A stretch of 64,000 nucleotides of DNA from positions 1 to 64,000 of the forward strand of contig JAFGTF010000041.1 in NCBI GenBank assembly GCA_016934265.1, given 5' to 3'. Shown piece after piece: positions 28,529-37,926 of this stretch (the first letter of the stretch is position 1; each line of letters opens with the position of its first letter). A model generated the notes under the pieces. That model searched no databases. It worked only from the letters and a program-made list of their open reading frames with translations, and was not told the DNA's origin. Made by a program: the position numbers and the translations under genes. Source of the stretch: Spirochaetota bacterium (lineage in GTDB: Bacteria; Spirochaetota; B62-G9; DRHN01).

Positions 28529-28961
28529 CCGTATCATATCGATCGTCCTGCTCGGAATCTGCGCCTTTTTTTTCGTCGAGGCGAGATCGTTCACGAGGTT
28601 CGGCAGGTTCTTTCCGTTGACCATCATCATCATTCTCGCCGCACTCTCGCTTTTTCTTTTGGTGCTGTCGTTCGTCAAACCCGGGCTAAGCGCCATCTTC
28701 GGCAGGCTGCACAGGAGACATATCGCGATCGCGATCTCCATCGTGCTGATAGGGGCATGGGGAATCTTGATCAACGTCCTCGGGTTCGTGGTCACGAGCG
28801 TTATCCTTTTCACTGTAATCAATGTCCTGCTTGACGAGAAGCACCGGAGTTTCCTGTCCATACTCAAGAAGATGGGTATCATTACGGTGGTGGTGGGCGT
28901 GTTCTATCTCTTTTTCGCGCAACTTTTACTCGTCCCCTTCCCGAGAGGCTGCCTCTTTTGA
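28515..28961 (+). CDS. tctB: Tripartite tricarboxylate transporter TctB-like small subunit
   Basis: About 148 aa, four hydrophobic segments, overlaps tctA 3' end. Confidence 0.75.
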   Translation: MRNADRIISIVLLGICAFFFVEARSFTRFGRFFPLTIIIILAALSLFLLVLSFVKPGLSAIFGRLHRRHIAIAISIVLIGAWGILINVLGFVVTSVILFTVINVLLDEKHRSFLSILKKMGIITVVVGVFYLFFAQLLLVPFPRGCLF

Positions 28962-29221
28962 CCTCACGGAAATACCCCTGAAGGCGCTGGCCTCAATCCA
29001 GCAGGTATCTGCGGCGTCTTCTCAAACGACGTCGTTGCCGCCGTCGTATATCGCTGAAAAAAGGAGCGCTGTACACCTTTTTCCGTGGCCCTTTCTTTTC
29101 ATTTCCTTTATAGTGTACGTCACCGCACTAACACACAAGGCGAAATCCTTTATACGGGCATTTTTCGAAAACGCCTTGAACCCTGACCTGCGAACGGCAA
29201 TAAAGCGGTGAAGGAGAAGCG

Positions 29222-30034
29222 ATGATCGTCGATACTTCCGCCTTCCAGCGCATCGTGCTCGCCTATTTCAACAAGCACGGTCGCAACCTGCCCTGGAGGA
29301 ATACGGACGACGAATACCGGATCTTCGTCTCCGAGATCATGCTGCAGCAGACGCAGGTTCCGCGGGTTGTCGAAAAATACGTTCCGTTCGTTTCGAGGTT
29401 CAAGAATTTCAATGAACTGCGGGCGGCGGCTCAGGTCGATATCCTTGCCCTGTGGCAGGGGCTCGGGTACAACCGCCGTTGTATCTACCTGAAAGAGAGC
29501 GCAGCAAAGATATGCGACGAATACTCCGGCCGTCTCCCGGAATCGGAGATGCCGCTTCGCTCGCTTCCGGGCGTCGGAACGGCGACGGCGAGGTCTTTGC
29601 TCGCGTTCTGCTTCAACCGTCCCGTCGTCTTCTTGGAGACGAATATCCGGCAGGTATTCATCCATCATTTCTTTTCGGACCGGCAAACGGTCTCCGACCG
29701 CGATCTGTACCCGCTTGTGGAACGCACGCTGTACCATGAGAATCCGCGCGAGTGGTATTATGCGCTGATGGACTACGGCGCGATGCTGAAAAAACGTATC
29801 GGCAATGTCACGAAAAAAAGCAGCGGCTACAGACCCGCCGGACCGTTCGAAGGCTCCGTGCGCCAGCTTCGCGGCTCGGTCTTAAAGCTTCTCATTGCAC
29901 ACCGAACTCTGACCCCAGAAGAGTTCTTGAACCTGACAGGCTCAAGCCGTGAAAGGATGCGAGAGGTGCTGCTGCATCTCGAGCATGAAGGCTTTTTACA
30001 GAAGAAAGGTTTTGAGTATTCGCTTCGCCAATAA
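29222..30034 (+). CDS. A/G-specific adenine glycosylase-like protein lacking the 4Fe-4S cluster
   Basis: RNLPWRNTDDEYRIFVSEIMLQQTQVPRV, LWQGLGYNRR, LPGVGTATARSLL; no Cys4 motif after the HhH-GPD domain. Confidence 0.82.
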   Translation: MIVDTSAFQRIVLAYFNKHGRNLPWRNTDDEYRIFVSEIMLQQTQVPRVVEKYVPFVSRFKNFNELRAAAQVDILALWQGLGYNRRCIYLKESAAKICDEYSGRLPESEMPLRSLPGVGTATARSLLAFCFNRPVVFLETNIRQVFIHHFFSDRQTVSDRDLYPLVERTLYHENPREWYYALMDYGAMLKKRIGNVTKKSSGYRPAGPFEGSVRQLRGSVLKLLIAHRTLTPEEFLNLTGSSRERMREVLLHLEHEGFLQKKGFEYSLRQ

Positions 30035-30159
30035 CGAACGCCGTCCGGTTTCAGGCCGCAAGGAGACGGACGGCGCGCACACGCCGTCTCGTACCCTTTG
30101 CGACTTTGGCGCGGATGCCGCCACCCCGGATCAAGAAAACACGACCTGCCGTGTCCTGC

Positions 30160-30183
30160 AAAAAAGGACACGCTCAGGCGTGT
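30160..30183 (-). terminator. Terminator overlapping the lpd stop codon
   Basis: Minus strand ACACGC-CTGA-GCGTGT-CCTTTTTT; the lpd TGA lies in the loop. Confidence 0.6.
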
Positions 30184-31565
30184 ATCGCCCATCCCTCCGC
30201 GGCCCGCATAGCCTCCATCACCGCCTCGGAGAGCGTCGGGTGCGCGTGGATCATCTCTGCAATGTCTTTCGGTAAAAGCTCCGCGGTCTTGGCAAGCAAT
30301 ATTTCATGGATGAGCTCAGTCGCGTCGACACCGACGATATGAGCCCCGAGGATCTCGCCCGTCTGCGGATCGCAGAGCAGCTTGATGAGACCCTCCGTGC
30401 GCTCCAGCACCACGGACTTTCCCGCCCCGCGGTAGGGGAAGGTGGACTTCTTATACGCAATCCCCTCCTGTTTAAGCTGCTCCTCGGTACGTCCGAAGCT
30501 CGCGACCTGGGGCTCGCAGTACGCGGCGGAGGGCACGACGAGCGGGTCTACCCTAGCGATGGGGTCTTTTCCGGCCATGTGCTCCACCGCGATCTCCCCC
30601 TCCTTCGAGGCGACGTGAGCGAGTGCTTTTGTCGGAACGACGTCGCCGACCGCGTAGATCGACGGAACCTTCGTCACGCAGTAGTCGCCGACCGGTATGA
30701 ACCCCCTGTCCGTCTCTATACCCACACTCTCGAGTCCGATATCCTCGGTATTGGGCGACCTTCCTACCGCGACAACAAGCTTTTCCACCTCGACCGTGAA
30801 CTTTTTTCCGTCTCCGCCCTCGAGCGTTACGGCCACCCCACCGGTCTTCTTCTTCATCGAGACCGCTTTTGTCGAGGTAAAGACCGCGATGCCCCGCTTC
30901 TTATAGTCGCGCTGCAGTACCGTGGTAACCTCCCCGTCCTCAAGGGGGAGCAGGGATCCTAAAAGCTCGACGATGGTCACCTCCACGCCGAAGGAGTGCA
31001 TGATATAGGCGCACTCCACGCCGATGAAGCCGCCGCCGAGTATGATCATGCTCTTCGGCAGCTCGGTCATCATCAGCACGTCGTCCGACGAGAGCACCGT
31101 TTCCCCGTCGAATTCGAAACCGGGTATCACCTTGGGGCGCGATCCTGTCGCACAGATGATGTAGCTCCCCGTTACCGTCTTCCCGCTGCTCAAGGCCACC
31201 TCGTGCGGCCCCGCTATCTTCGCGGTTTCCATGATGAGCTCGACCTTGTTCTTCTTCAGAAGGAAGTTGACGCCTTTTGAGAGAACCTCTGCAGAGCGCC
31301 GCGACTTGATGAACACGGACCTGTAATCGAACCCGGACTTGTCGACCTTAACGCCCATCGTTTCGAGCGCCCCGGTGGAGCGGAACAGATCCGCCTGGTG
31401 TATGAGAGACTTCGAGGGAATGCACCCTATATTGAGACATACGCCGCCCGGCTTGTCTTTCTCGATGACCGCCGCGGACATCCCGAGCTGCGACGCCCTG
31501 ATTCCCGCAACGTACCCTCCGGGGCCCGCGCCGATGATCACCACGTCATAGTCATATCCATCCAT
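30174..31565 (-). CDS. lpdA: Dihydrolipoyl dehydrogenase (E3)
   Basis: DVVIIGAGPGGYVAGIRASQLG, GGVCLNIGCIPSK redox disulfide motif, C-terminal HAHPTLSEAVMEA. Confidence 0.96.
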   Translation of the reverse strand: MDGYDYDVVIIGAGPGGYVAGIRASQLGMSAAVIEKDKPGGVCLNIGCIPSKSLIHQADLFRSTGALETMGVKVDKSGFDYRSVFIKSRRSAEVLSKGVNFLLKKNKVELIMETAKIAGPHEVALSSGKTVTGSYIICATGSRPKVIPGFEFDGETVLSSDDVLMMTELPKSMIILGGGFIGVECAYIMHSFGVEVTIVELLGSLLPLEDGEVTTVLQRDYKKRGIAVFTSTKAVSMKKKTGGVAVTLEGGDGKKFTVEVEKLVVAVGRSPNTEDIGLESVGIETDRGFIPVGDYCVTKVPSIYAVGDVVPTKALAHVASKEGEIAVEHMAGKDPIARVDPLVVPSAAYCEPQVASFGRTEEQLKQEGIAYKKSTFPYRGAGKSVVLERTEGLIKLLCDPQTGEILGAHIVGVDATELIHEILLAKTAELLPKDIAEMIHAHPTLSEAVMEAMRAAEGWAIHA

Positions 31566-31668
31566 ATAAACACTCCTCTATCGATACTATTCATAAAAAT
31601 ATAATCCGAAACGAGCCGCACGGCATCGGTTTTCCAGTCATGACCCGCCTTCCCGTATCCCGAAGGAT

Positions 31669-31695
31669 AAAAAAACCCGGTGCCGGCGCACCGGG
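31669..31695 (-). terminator. Rho-independent terminator downstream of OsmC-like gene
   Basis: Minus strand CCCGGTGC-GCCG-GCACCGGG followed by TTTTTTT. Confidence 0.8.
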
Positions 31696-31714
31696 CCAAT
31701 ATGACGGCCGATTC

Positions 31715-32149
31715 TTACTCGACCTCGAACGTACAGGGGGTCGTGTTCTTGACGTTGTCGGAGATGGGGCATCGTTCGTCGATCTCCTCCAAGAATTTTT
31801 CCTTTTCCTCTCTCGTCATATCCGCGTCGATCTTCGCGATGACCTTGATGTCCCTGAACCCTGGCCTTCCGTCATTCGACTTGCCCATCAGTATCGCGGT
31901 ATCGAGGTTCCCCTCGACCTTGACGTCCATACCCCTCAGGTCTATTCCCCTCTGCTTCGCCATGATCTTGCCGATAGTAGCGATGCATCCGGCGAGCGAA
32001 AAGAAAAGGTATTCGAGCGGCGTGGGGCCAGCATCTTTACCGCCGCCTGCCTCGGGCTGGTCGATGTAGAGAGTATGGCTCCGCGCCTTGGTTTCTATGG
32101 TGAAACCGTCTTTGATACTTGCTTCGACTGCGACATTCTTGAGTGGCAT
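31715..32149 (-). CDS. OsmC family protein
   Basis: GPTPLEYLFFSLAGCIATIGKIMAKQRGIDLRGMDVKVEG: OsmC/Ohr signature; start at MPLKNVAV preferred. Confidence 0.88.
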   Translation of the reverse strand: MPLKNVAVEASIKDGFTIETKARSHTLYIDQPEAGGGKDAGPTPLEYLFFSLAGCIATIGKIMAKQRGIDLRGMDVKVEGNLDTAILMGKSNDGRPGFRDIKVIAKIDADMTREEKEKFLEEIDERCPISDNVKNTTPCTFEVE

Positions 32150-32489
32150 ATCCGCTCCTTGGTAGTGAGGTAAAATCCTTGAAAAAAATAATAACACGGT
32201 CACGCATTGTCAAATAATTAACTGTACATATCGATAAAATAGATAAAATAAATCGACGGGCTCGTACGTAATGGAAATCGTCGTTGTATCGAGACCGTAA
32301 AGAGGCGGGATAAGGAATCCGGATAATTCCTCGTTACCGTTACGACGCTCTATACAGAAACCGGTTCTTGATAGACTAATCGTGCTTTCCGTTATCCATT
32401 ATGATAATTTTGAGCCGGTTGTATACATTCTCGACGCACGGCCGACCCGGTATCCCATAAAAATGAAACGCCGCACGCACGAGCGCCGC

Positions 32490-33761
32490 TCACAGAAGCG
32501 CCGTGATCGGATCCTCTATCATATCCACGAGCGATTTCAAAAAACGCGCGCCGACCGCGCCGTCGATCACCCGGTGATCGCAGGAAAGAGTGAGATGCAT
32601 GACGGACCGGAATCCGACTCCGCCCGGTTCGGGCTCGTACGCCTCCCGCCGTATCTCCCCCACCGCGAGGATCGCCGATCCAGGCGGATTGATTATTGCG
32701 GTAAACTCGTATATTCCGAAAGAACCGAGATTGGATATCGTGAATGTCGCGCCTGTGAACTCCTCCGGTTTCAGCCTCCCCTTCTGCGCCCGCTCCACGA
32801 GATCTTTCAGCTCATCGTCGATGCGGAGTATCCCCTTGTTCCAGCAATCGCGGACCACCGGTGCTATGAGCCCGTCCGGCTGGGCCACCGCCAGGCCGAT
32901 ATCGGCCGATCCGAACTGGAGAATGGTATCGCCTAAAAAGCTCGCGTTCACCATAGGGTGGTTTTTCAGCGCTTCGGCGGCCAGCCGTATGAGAAACGCG
33001 TTGAACGATATCTTTTTTTCCATACGATGGTTCAGCGATTTTCTTGCGGAAACGAGCCTCCCCGCGTCGGCGACCGCGGTAAGGTAGTAGTGAGGGGCGG
33101 AATATTTCGATTCCGAAAGCCTCCGGGCTATCACCCGGCGTTTCGCCGAGACCTGTATTTCCCGATTGCCTCCCCTTCTTTCTTCTGTCCGCGAGACGGA
33201 CTGCCGGTCGAGGTCCCGCTTTATTATCCGTCCTCCCGGCCCGCTCCCCTCGATATCCTCGAGATCGATCCCCTCTTCTTGGGCGAGCTTTCGTGCAAGA
33301 GGAGACGCCTTCACCCCTTCCGGGAGCCTCTCTTCGGCCGCTTTATCTCCCTCTTTTTTTTCAGGTTTCACGGGAGGCTTCTTTTCCGCAGCCTGCTCAC
33401 GCAACCCGGCCTGTTTTTCGGGGATTTCATCGGACACCGTTTCAGCCGTCGGACTTAAAGCCGGCGGTTTGGAATCCGGTTTCGCTTCCGGTTCTCTTTC
33501 AATGAGATGCGTGACGTCTTCGCCCTTCTCTCCCGACACGGCGATCGTCCGGCCCACCTCGGCCTGCCCGCCCTCCGGCACGAGGATCTTCAAGAGCGTG
33601 CCCTCGTTCTGCGATTCGTACTCCATCGTCGCCTTGTCCGTTTCAACCTCGCAGAGCACATCGCCGTTTTTTATCGGGTCACCCTCACGCTTATGCCACT
33701 TCAAGATAGTCCCGGACTCCATCGTGGGTGAAAGCGCGAGCATCAGTACCTCTTCGGCCAT
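32490..33761 (-). CDS. Dihydrolipoamide acetyltransferase (pyruvate dehydrogenase E2)
   Basis: Lipoyl domain (EVETDKATMEYES), E3-binding domain (SPLARKLAQEEGIDLEDIEGSGPGGRIIKRDL), catalytic LSCDHRVIDGAVGA. Confidence 0.95.
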   Translation of the reverse strand: MAEEVLMLALSPTMESGTILKWHKREGDPIKNGDVLCEVETDKATMEYESQNEGTLLKILVPEGGQAEVGRTIAVSGEKGEDVTHLIEREPEAKPDSKPPALSPTAETVSDEIPEKQAGLREQAAEKKPPVKPEKKEGDKAAEERLPEGVKASPLARKLAQEEGIDLEDIEGSGPGGRIIKRDLDRQSVSRTEERRGGNREIQVSAKRRVIARRLSESKYSAPHYYLTAVADAGRLVSARKSLNHRMEKKISFNAFLIRLAAEALKNHPMVNASFLGDTILQFGSADIGLAVAQPDGLIAPVVRDCWNKGILRIDDELKDLVERAQKGRLKPEEFTGATFTISNLGSFGIYEFTAIINPPGSAILAVGEIRREAYEPEPGGVGFRSVMHLTLSCDHRVIDGAVGARFLKSLVDMIEDPITALL

Positions 33762-34111
33762 GCCGGTTCTCCTCTCTTATTAGGAAATCGTTTTTCCCAG
33801 CCTTACCCTGCGGTATACCCACTTCTTTTTCATCCGTCGGCGGTCGCCCGGATACCCCCGTTTCATCCAGCCGGAATGGTCACGATTCATGTTATATCAA
33901 AACACTTTCGAGCAGCTACCGTCGGGCGGTACTATCGACCGCTTCATGTTTTCTGCCGCATTGTAATCGCAATGGATACAACGATTCCCCGTTTCTCGAC
34001 ATGGAGATGTTTTGAGCACCGTTCTTCGGCCATAAACCGCAGCGAATGCTTCAAACAATACGAACCCGTCCTGCATTGTTTCTACTGCCGAATATTCCAA
34101 AAAACCGGCCG

Positions 34112-35089
34112 CTACTCGTACACCACCCTTTTTACCGCCTTCTCTATTTTCTCCGCGGAAGGTTGGGCGGAAAGCTCGAGCGCGTGATTGTACGGCATCG
34201 GCACATCCTCCATGGTGACTACTTGAGGGGGGGCGTCGAGCCAGTCGAAGCATTCATTCGCGACCGCCCACCCGATATACGAGCCCACACTCGCGACAGG
34301 CCACGCCTCGTCGACGATCACGATCCGGTTCGTTTTCCGCACCGATCCGTACACCATCTCCCAGTCGAAGGGGCGAATCGTGCGGAGGTCGATCACCTCG
34401 ACGTCGAACCCCTTCTTTTCGAGGAGAAGCACGGCATCGAAGACAGTCTTCATTGCCTTGCCGAACGATACGATCGTGACGTCCTTCCCCTCGCGTCTCT
34501 TTGCCGCCTGTCCGAACCCTACGAGGTACTCCTCCTCCGGCACCTCGCCCTTCCACCCGTACATGAGCTCCGACTCGAGGAAGACCACCGGGTCGGGGTC
34601 GCGCACCGCGGTCTTCAGAAGACCCTTTGCATCGTACGGCGTGGACGGCGCCGCCACCTTGAGACCGGGTACATGGGCGTAGATCGCCTGCAGGGCCTGG
34701 GAATGCTGGGACGCGAGGTATTCCGCGGGTCCGTTCGGCCCCCTGAACACGATCGGTACGGAAAGCTGCCCTCCCGACATATAGCGCATCTTGGCCGCGT
34801 TGTTGATGACCTGGTCCATCGCCTGGATCGAGAAGTTCAAGGTCATCCATTCGACGATCGGCCGAAGACCCGCGATCGCGGCGCCTATACCCACACCCGT
34901 GAACCCCTCCTCCGAGATGGGGGTGTCTATCACCCTCTCTTCCCCGTACTTGTCCAAGAGGCCCTGGCTCACCTTGTACGCGCCGTCGTACTGCGCGACC
35001 TCCTCTCCCATGAGTATCACATGCTCGTCGCGCGCCATCTCCTCGTCCATCGCGGACCGCAGCGCTTCACGAACCGTTATGACAGGCAT
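34112..35089 (-). CDS. pdhB: Pyruvate dehydrogenase E1 component subunit beta
   Basis: MPVITVREALRSAMDEEMARDEHVILMGEEVAQYDGAYKVSQGLLDKYGEERVIDTPISEEGFTGVGIGAA. Confidence 0.96.
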   Translation of the reverse strand: MPVITVREALRSAMDEEMARDEHVILMGEEVAQYDGAYKVSQGLLDKYGEERVIDTPISEEGFTGVGIGAAIAGLRPIVEWMTLNFSIQAMDQVINNAAKMRYMSGGQLSVPIVFRGPNGPAEYLASQHSQALQAIYAHVPGLKVAAPSTPYDAKGLLKTAVRDPDPVVFLESELMYGWKGEVPEEEYLVGFGQAAKRREGKDVTIVSFGKAMKTVFDAVLLLEKKGFDVEVIDLRTIRPFDWEMVYGSVRKTNRIVIVDEAWPVASVGSYIGWAVANECFDWLDAPPQVVTMEDVPMPYNHALELSAQPSAEKIEKAVKRVVYE

Positions 35090-35101
35090 CCACTCACCCC
35101 C

Positions 35102-36058
35102 TCACGCGTATATGTCCGTATAGAGCTCGTTAAAACCCGGTTTTGGACTTTCTTCCGCGAACTTCACCGATGCGTCGCAGGCCGATTTGCACTCGCCGTC
35201 CATCGCCTTGTACCCCTCTTCCGAAAGCGACTTGTCCTCTATGAGCCTCTCCTTCAAGAGCAGGATCGGATCCTGGCGTTTGTATTCCTCGAGCTCCTCC
35301 TTCGTGCGGTATTTCGCGGGGTCGCTCATGGAGTGACCCTTGTAGCGGTAGGTCTTTATCTCGAAGAAAAGAGGCTTTTTTTCCTTCCTGATGCTCGAGA
35401 CCGCCTTTCGAATCGTTTCGTGCACCTCGATCGCATCCATGCCTTTTACCTGTTTCCCGGCTATTCCGTAGGACGCCCCCATCACGGAAAAGTCGGTGAC
35501 GGAGGAGACCCGCTTGAAGTCGGTCCCCATCCCATACTGGTTGTTCTCGCAGATGTAGATCACGGGAAGGCCCCAGATCTTCGCCATATTGAGGCTCTCG
35601 TGGAACGACCCCTGGTGAATGGCGCCGTCCCCGAAGAAGCAGAGCACCACGCCGTCCTCGTTTTTATTCCTTATCGAAAGCCCCACGCCGGTTGCGACCG
35701 GGATATGGGCTCCCACGATTCCGTTTCCTCCGAGCATGTGGAGCCCCGCGTCGAATAGGTGCATCGACCCTCCCTTGCCCTTCGAGCACCCGGTGCGTTT
35801 TCCGAAGAGTTCCGCCATCACCGCGTCGGGAGAGATACCGCAGGCGAGCGCATGCCCGTGGTCCCGGTAAGCCGTGACCACGTAGTCTTTTTCGAGGTCC
35901 AATGCCGAGATCGCGCCGACCGCAACCGCCTCCTGGCCGATGTAGAGGTGACAGAATCCCCCGATCTTGCGGAGTCCGTACATCTGTGCCGCCTTCTCCT
36001 CGAAGCGCCTGATGAGAAGCATCTTTCGAAGAAGCGTTTTCATCTCCTTCTTTTCCAC
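35102..36058 (-). CDS. pdhA: Pyruvate dehydrogenase E1 component subunit alpha
   Basis: GGFCHLYIGQEAVAVG, GKGGSMHLF, GDGAIHQGSFHESLNMAKIWGLPVIYICENNQYGMGT TPP-binding motif. Confidence 0.96.
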   Translation of the reverse strand: MEKKEMKTLLRKMLLIRRFEEKAAQMYGLRKIGGFCHLYIGQEAVAVGAISALDLEKDYVVTAYRDHGHALACGISPDAVMAELFGKRTGCSKGKGGSMHLFDAGLHMLGGNGIVGAHIPVATGVGLSIRNKNEDGVVLCFFGDGAIHQGSFHESLNMAKIWGLPVIYICENNQYGMGTDFKRVSSVTDFSVMGASYGIAGKQVKGMDAIEVHETIRKAVSSIRKEKKPLFFEIKTYRYKGHSMSDPAKYRTKEELEEYKRQDPILLLKERLIEDKSLSEEGYKAMDGECKSACDASVKFAEESPKPGFNELYTDIYA

Positions 36059-36067
36059 CGGTTTCTC

Positions 36068-36508
36068 CTATTCGAAGGTCACCGTCTCCTTCATTCCCTT
36101 CATCGGAAGGTAGTACTGGGCCCGCTCCATCACAGTCTCGATCACGAGAAGGTCCCGCTCGTCGTCGTACATCTTGAAGAAAGCGCGCAGGCGCTCCCCC
36201 ACCGCTTCGAGCACTTCAGAGCGTATGGAGGGGTTATCCACGACATTGACACTGCCGTCTATTACAACGATCCGGTCCAGCGCGGGGGATGAAAAAATCC
36301 ACTGCGCGTGAGGGTTCGCCCCCAGGTGGTGCACCTTTCGCGAGGTCCTGTACGCGACCGCATAGACCGCGCCCTCTCGTCCGTGCAGGAGCGCGGGGGT
36401 CATCCACCTCGTCTGCGGCATGCCTTTCTCGTCGATCGTTGCGAAAACCGCCGCTTTCGCCTCGTCGATGATACGCGAGACAATTCCCAGCATCTCCCGC
36501 TTTTCCAT
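36068..36508 (-). CDS. Pyridoxamine 5'-phosphate oxidase family protein
   Basis: Small split-barrel: AVFATIDEKGMPQTRWMTPALLHGREGAVYAV. Confidence 0.8.
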   Translation of the reverse strand: MEKREMLGIVSRIIDEAKAAVFATIDEKGMPQTRWMTPALLHGREGAVYAVAYRTSRKVHHLGANPHAQWIFSSPALDRIVVIDGSVNVVDNPSIRSEVLEAVGERLRAFFKMYDDERDLLVIETVMERAQYYLPMKGMKETVTFE

Positions 36509-36521
36509 AAAAAATCCCCTC

Positions 36522-36714
36522 CTAACCAGGACTTGAGGGGTTTTACCCCTCTAACTCGAGTTCCCGGGATTTTAAAAAACCCCTCTCTAACCCGAACTTT
36601 CGGGGTTTTCCCTTTCTAACCAGGACTTTCGGAGTTTTCAACCCCCTTTAAACCAAACTCTCGGGATTTTAAAAAACTCCCTCTAACCTAAAGTCTAGGG
36701 GTTTTAGCCCTCTT
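36522..36714. repeat. Degenerate tandem repeat array (about six units of 29-36 bp) upstream of pdh operon
   Basis: Units begin CTAACC/CTAACT and contain (G)GACTT..GGGGTTTT; starts near 36522, 36551, 36587, 36616, 36648 and 36683. Confidence 0.8.
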
Positions 36715-36945
36715 ATGAACGTATAGCCCTATGATTTCGATTCGATATATATCTATCTTTAGGATATAGTAAACATTAATGTCCGGCAGAATTATATCAA
36801 GAATATTGTTTGTTATAAAAACAGAGTGGAATTAATCAAAAACGGTGTATAAAGGTTTTTGAAATGCTGTGCATGATACTATATTAATAGCAGCAATAGA
36901 TAAAAGGACCGCTTTTAAACCGTTTGACGGTCTGGAGATAACCGG

Positions 36946-37926
36946 ATGGCCTCTAAAACCGATCTTCTCAAAAATGTGAGCATTTTCTCAAATCTCGAAG
37001 AAAAGGAGCTGAAAGCCATTGCCGGGCTGAGCCGATACTATACATTCCGCAAGGGTGAGCCGATTTACGGGAAGGGAAGCCATAGAGAGGAAATTCTGAT
37101 AATAAAAAAAGGCGGGATACTCATAAGCAGGGAAGAGAAAGACGGCTCAAAGGAGGACCTGGCGCGGTTCGTCGCAGGCGAGAGCTTCGGGGAGCTCGAG
37201 CTTCTCGATAAAACGCCGAGAAAAAACAGCGCCGTCGCGGTCGAGGATACGACTCTGCTTATATTTCCGATGAAGGGGATGGAGTTCAGAAAGGTCTTGA
37301 ACAGATACCCGAAAATATTTGCGGTCGTGCTGCATGATCTTCTCGCTCTCATCGCCGGAAGGATCCGCTCGACGAACAGGCTCATCTCCGAGAAAGCCCC
37401 CTGGGTGCAGGGGTTGAGGCTCCAGCTCGTCACCGACAAGCTCACCGGACTCTTGAACCGTACATTCATCGACGAGGATTTCCATTCCCAGCTCAACGAA
37501 TACAAGGGCGATACGAGCGTGGTTATGATAAAACCGGACAACTTCAAGGATATCAACGACACGTTCGGCCATGAGACGGGAGACCGTTTTCTCGAATTGA
37601 TCGCCGACACGATAAAGAGTTCCGTACGGAGCGACGACATCGCGGCGAGGTACAGGGGAGACGAGTTCGTCGTCATTCTCCCCGACACCGGCCGGGAGCG
37701 GGCATTCGAGATTGCTCGTAAAATTCTGTCCGCCTTCGGGCGGCTCGATACGGGGTACTTGACTGAGGGAAAAAAAGATACGCTGACGGTAAGCATTGGC
37801 GTCTCCACATGTCCGGTCGATGCATCCGAGAGCAAAGCGCTCATTCAGGAGGCGTTCGACAGGATGATCGAAATCCAAAAAAGCGGGGGGAACGGTATTA
37901 ATGCGAAAAGAAACACCCGTCGATGA
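36946..37926 (+). CDS. Cyclic-nucleotide-binding-like domain + degenerate GGDEF domain protein
   Basis: N-terminal CNB (GESFGELELLDKTPRKNSAVA); GGDEF site reads RGDEF and first metal Asp position is Lys (MIKPDNFKDIND); I-site RSDD present. Confidence 0.88.
   Translation: MASKTDLLKNVSIFSNLEEKELKAIAGLSRYYTFRKGEPIYGKGSHREEILIIKKGGILISREEKDGSKEDLARFVAGESFGELELLDKTPRKNSAVAVEDTTLLIFPMKGMEFRKVLNRYPKIFAVVLHDLLALIAGRIRSTNRLISEKAPWVQGLRLQLVTDKLTGLLNRTFIDEDFHSQLNEYKGDTSVVMIKPDNFKDINDTFGHETGDRFLELIADTIKSSVRSDDIAARYRGDEFVVILPDTGRERAFEIARKILSAFGRLDTGYLTEGKKDTLTVSIGVSTCPVDASESKALIQEAFDRMIEIQKSGGNGINAKRNTRR

Noticed and set aside
34046-35758. 570-aa plus-strand ORF
   Set aside because: Antisense shadow over pdhB and pdhA; composition (His/Arg-rich, no motif) is that of complementary-strand translation of GC-rich coding DNA.
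36522-36714. CRISPR array interpretation of the pdh upstream repeats
   Set aside because: Repeats are degenerate, contiguous and without unique spacers of constant length; no cas genes.
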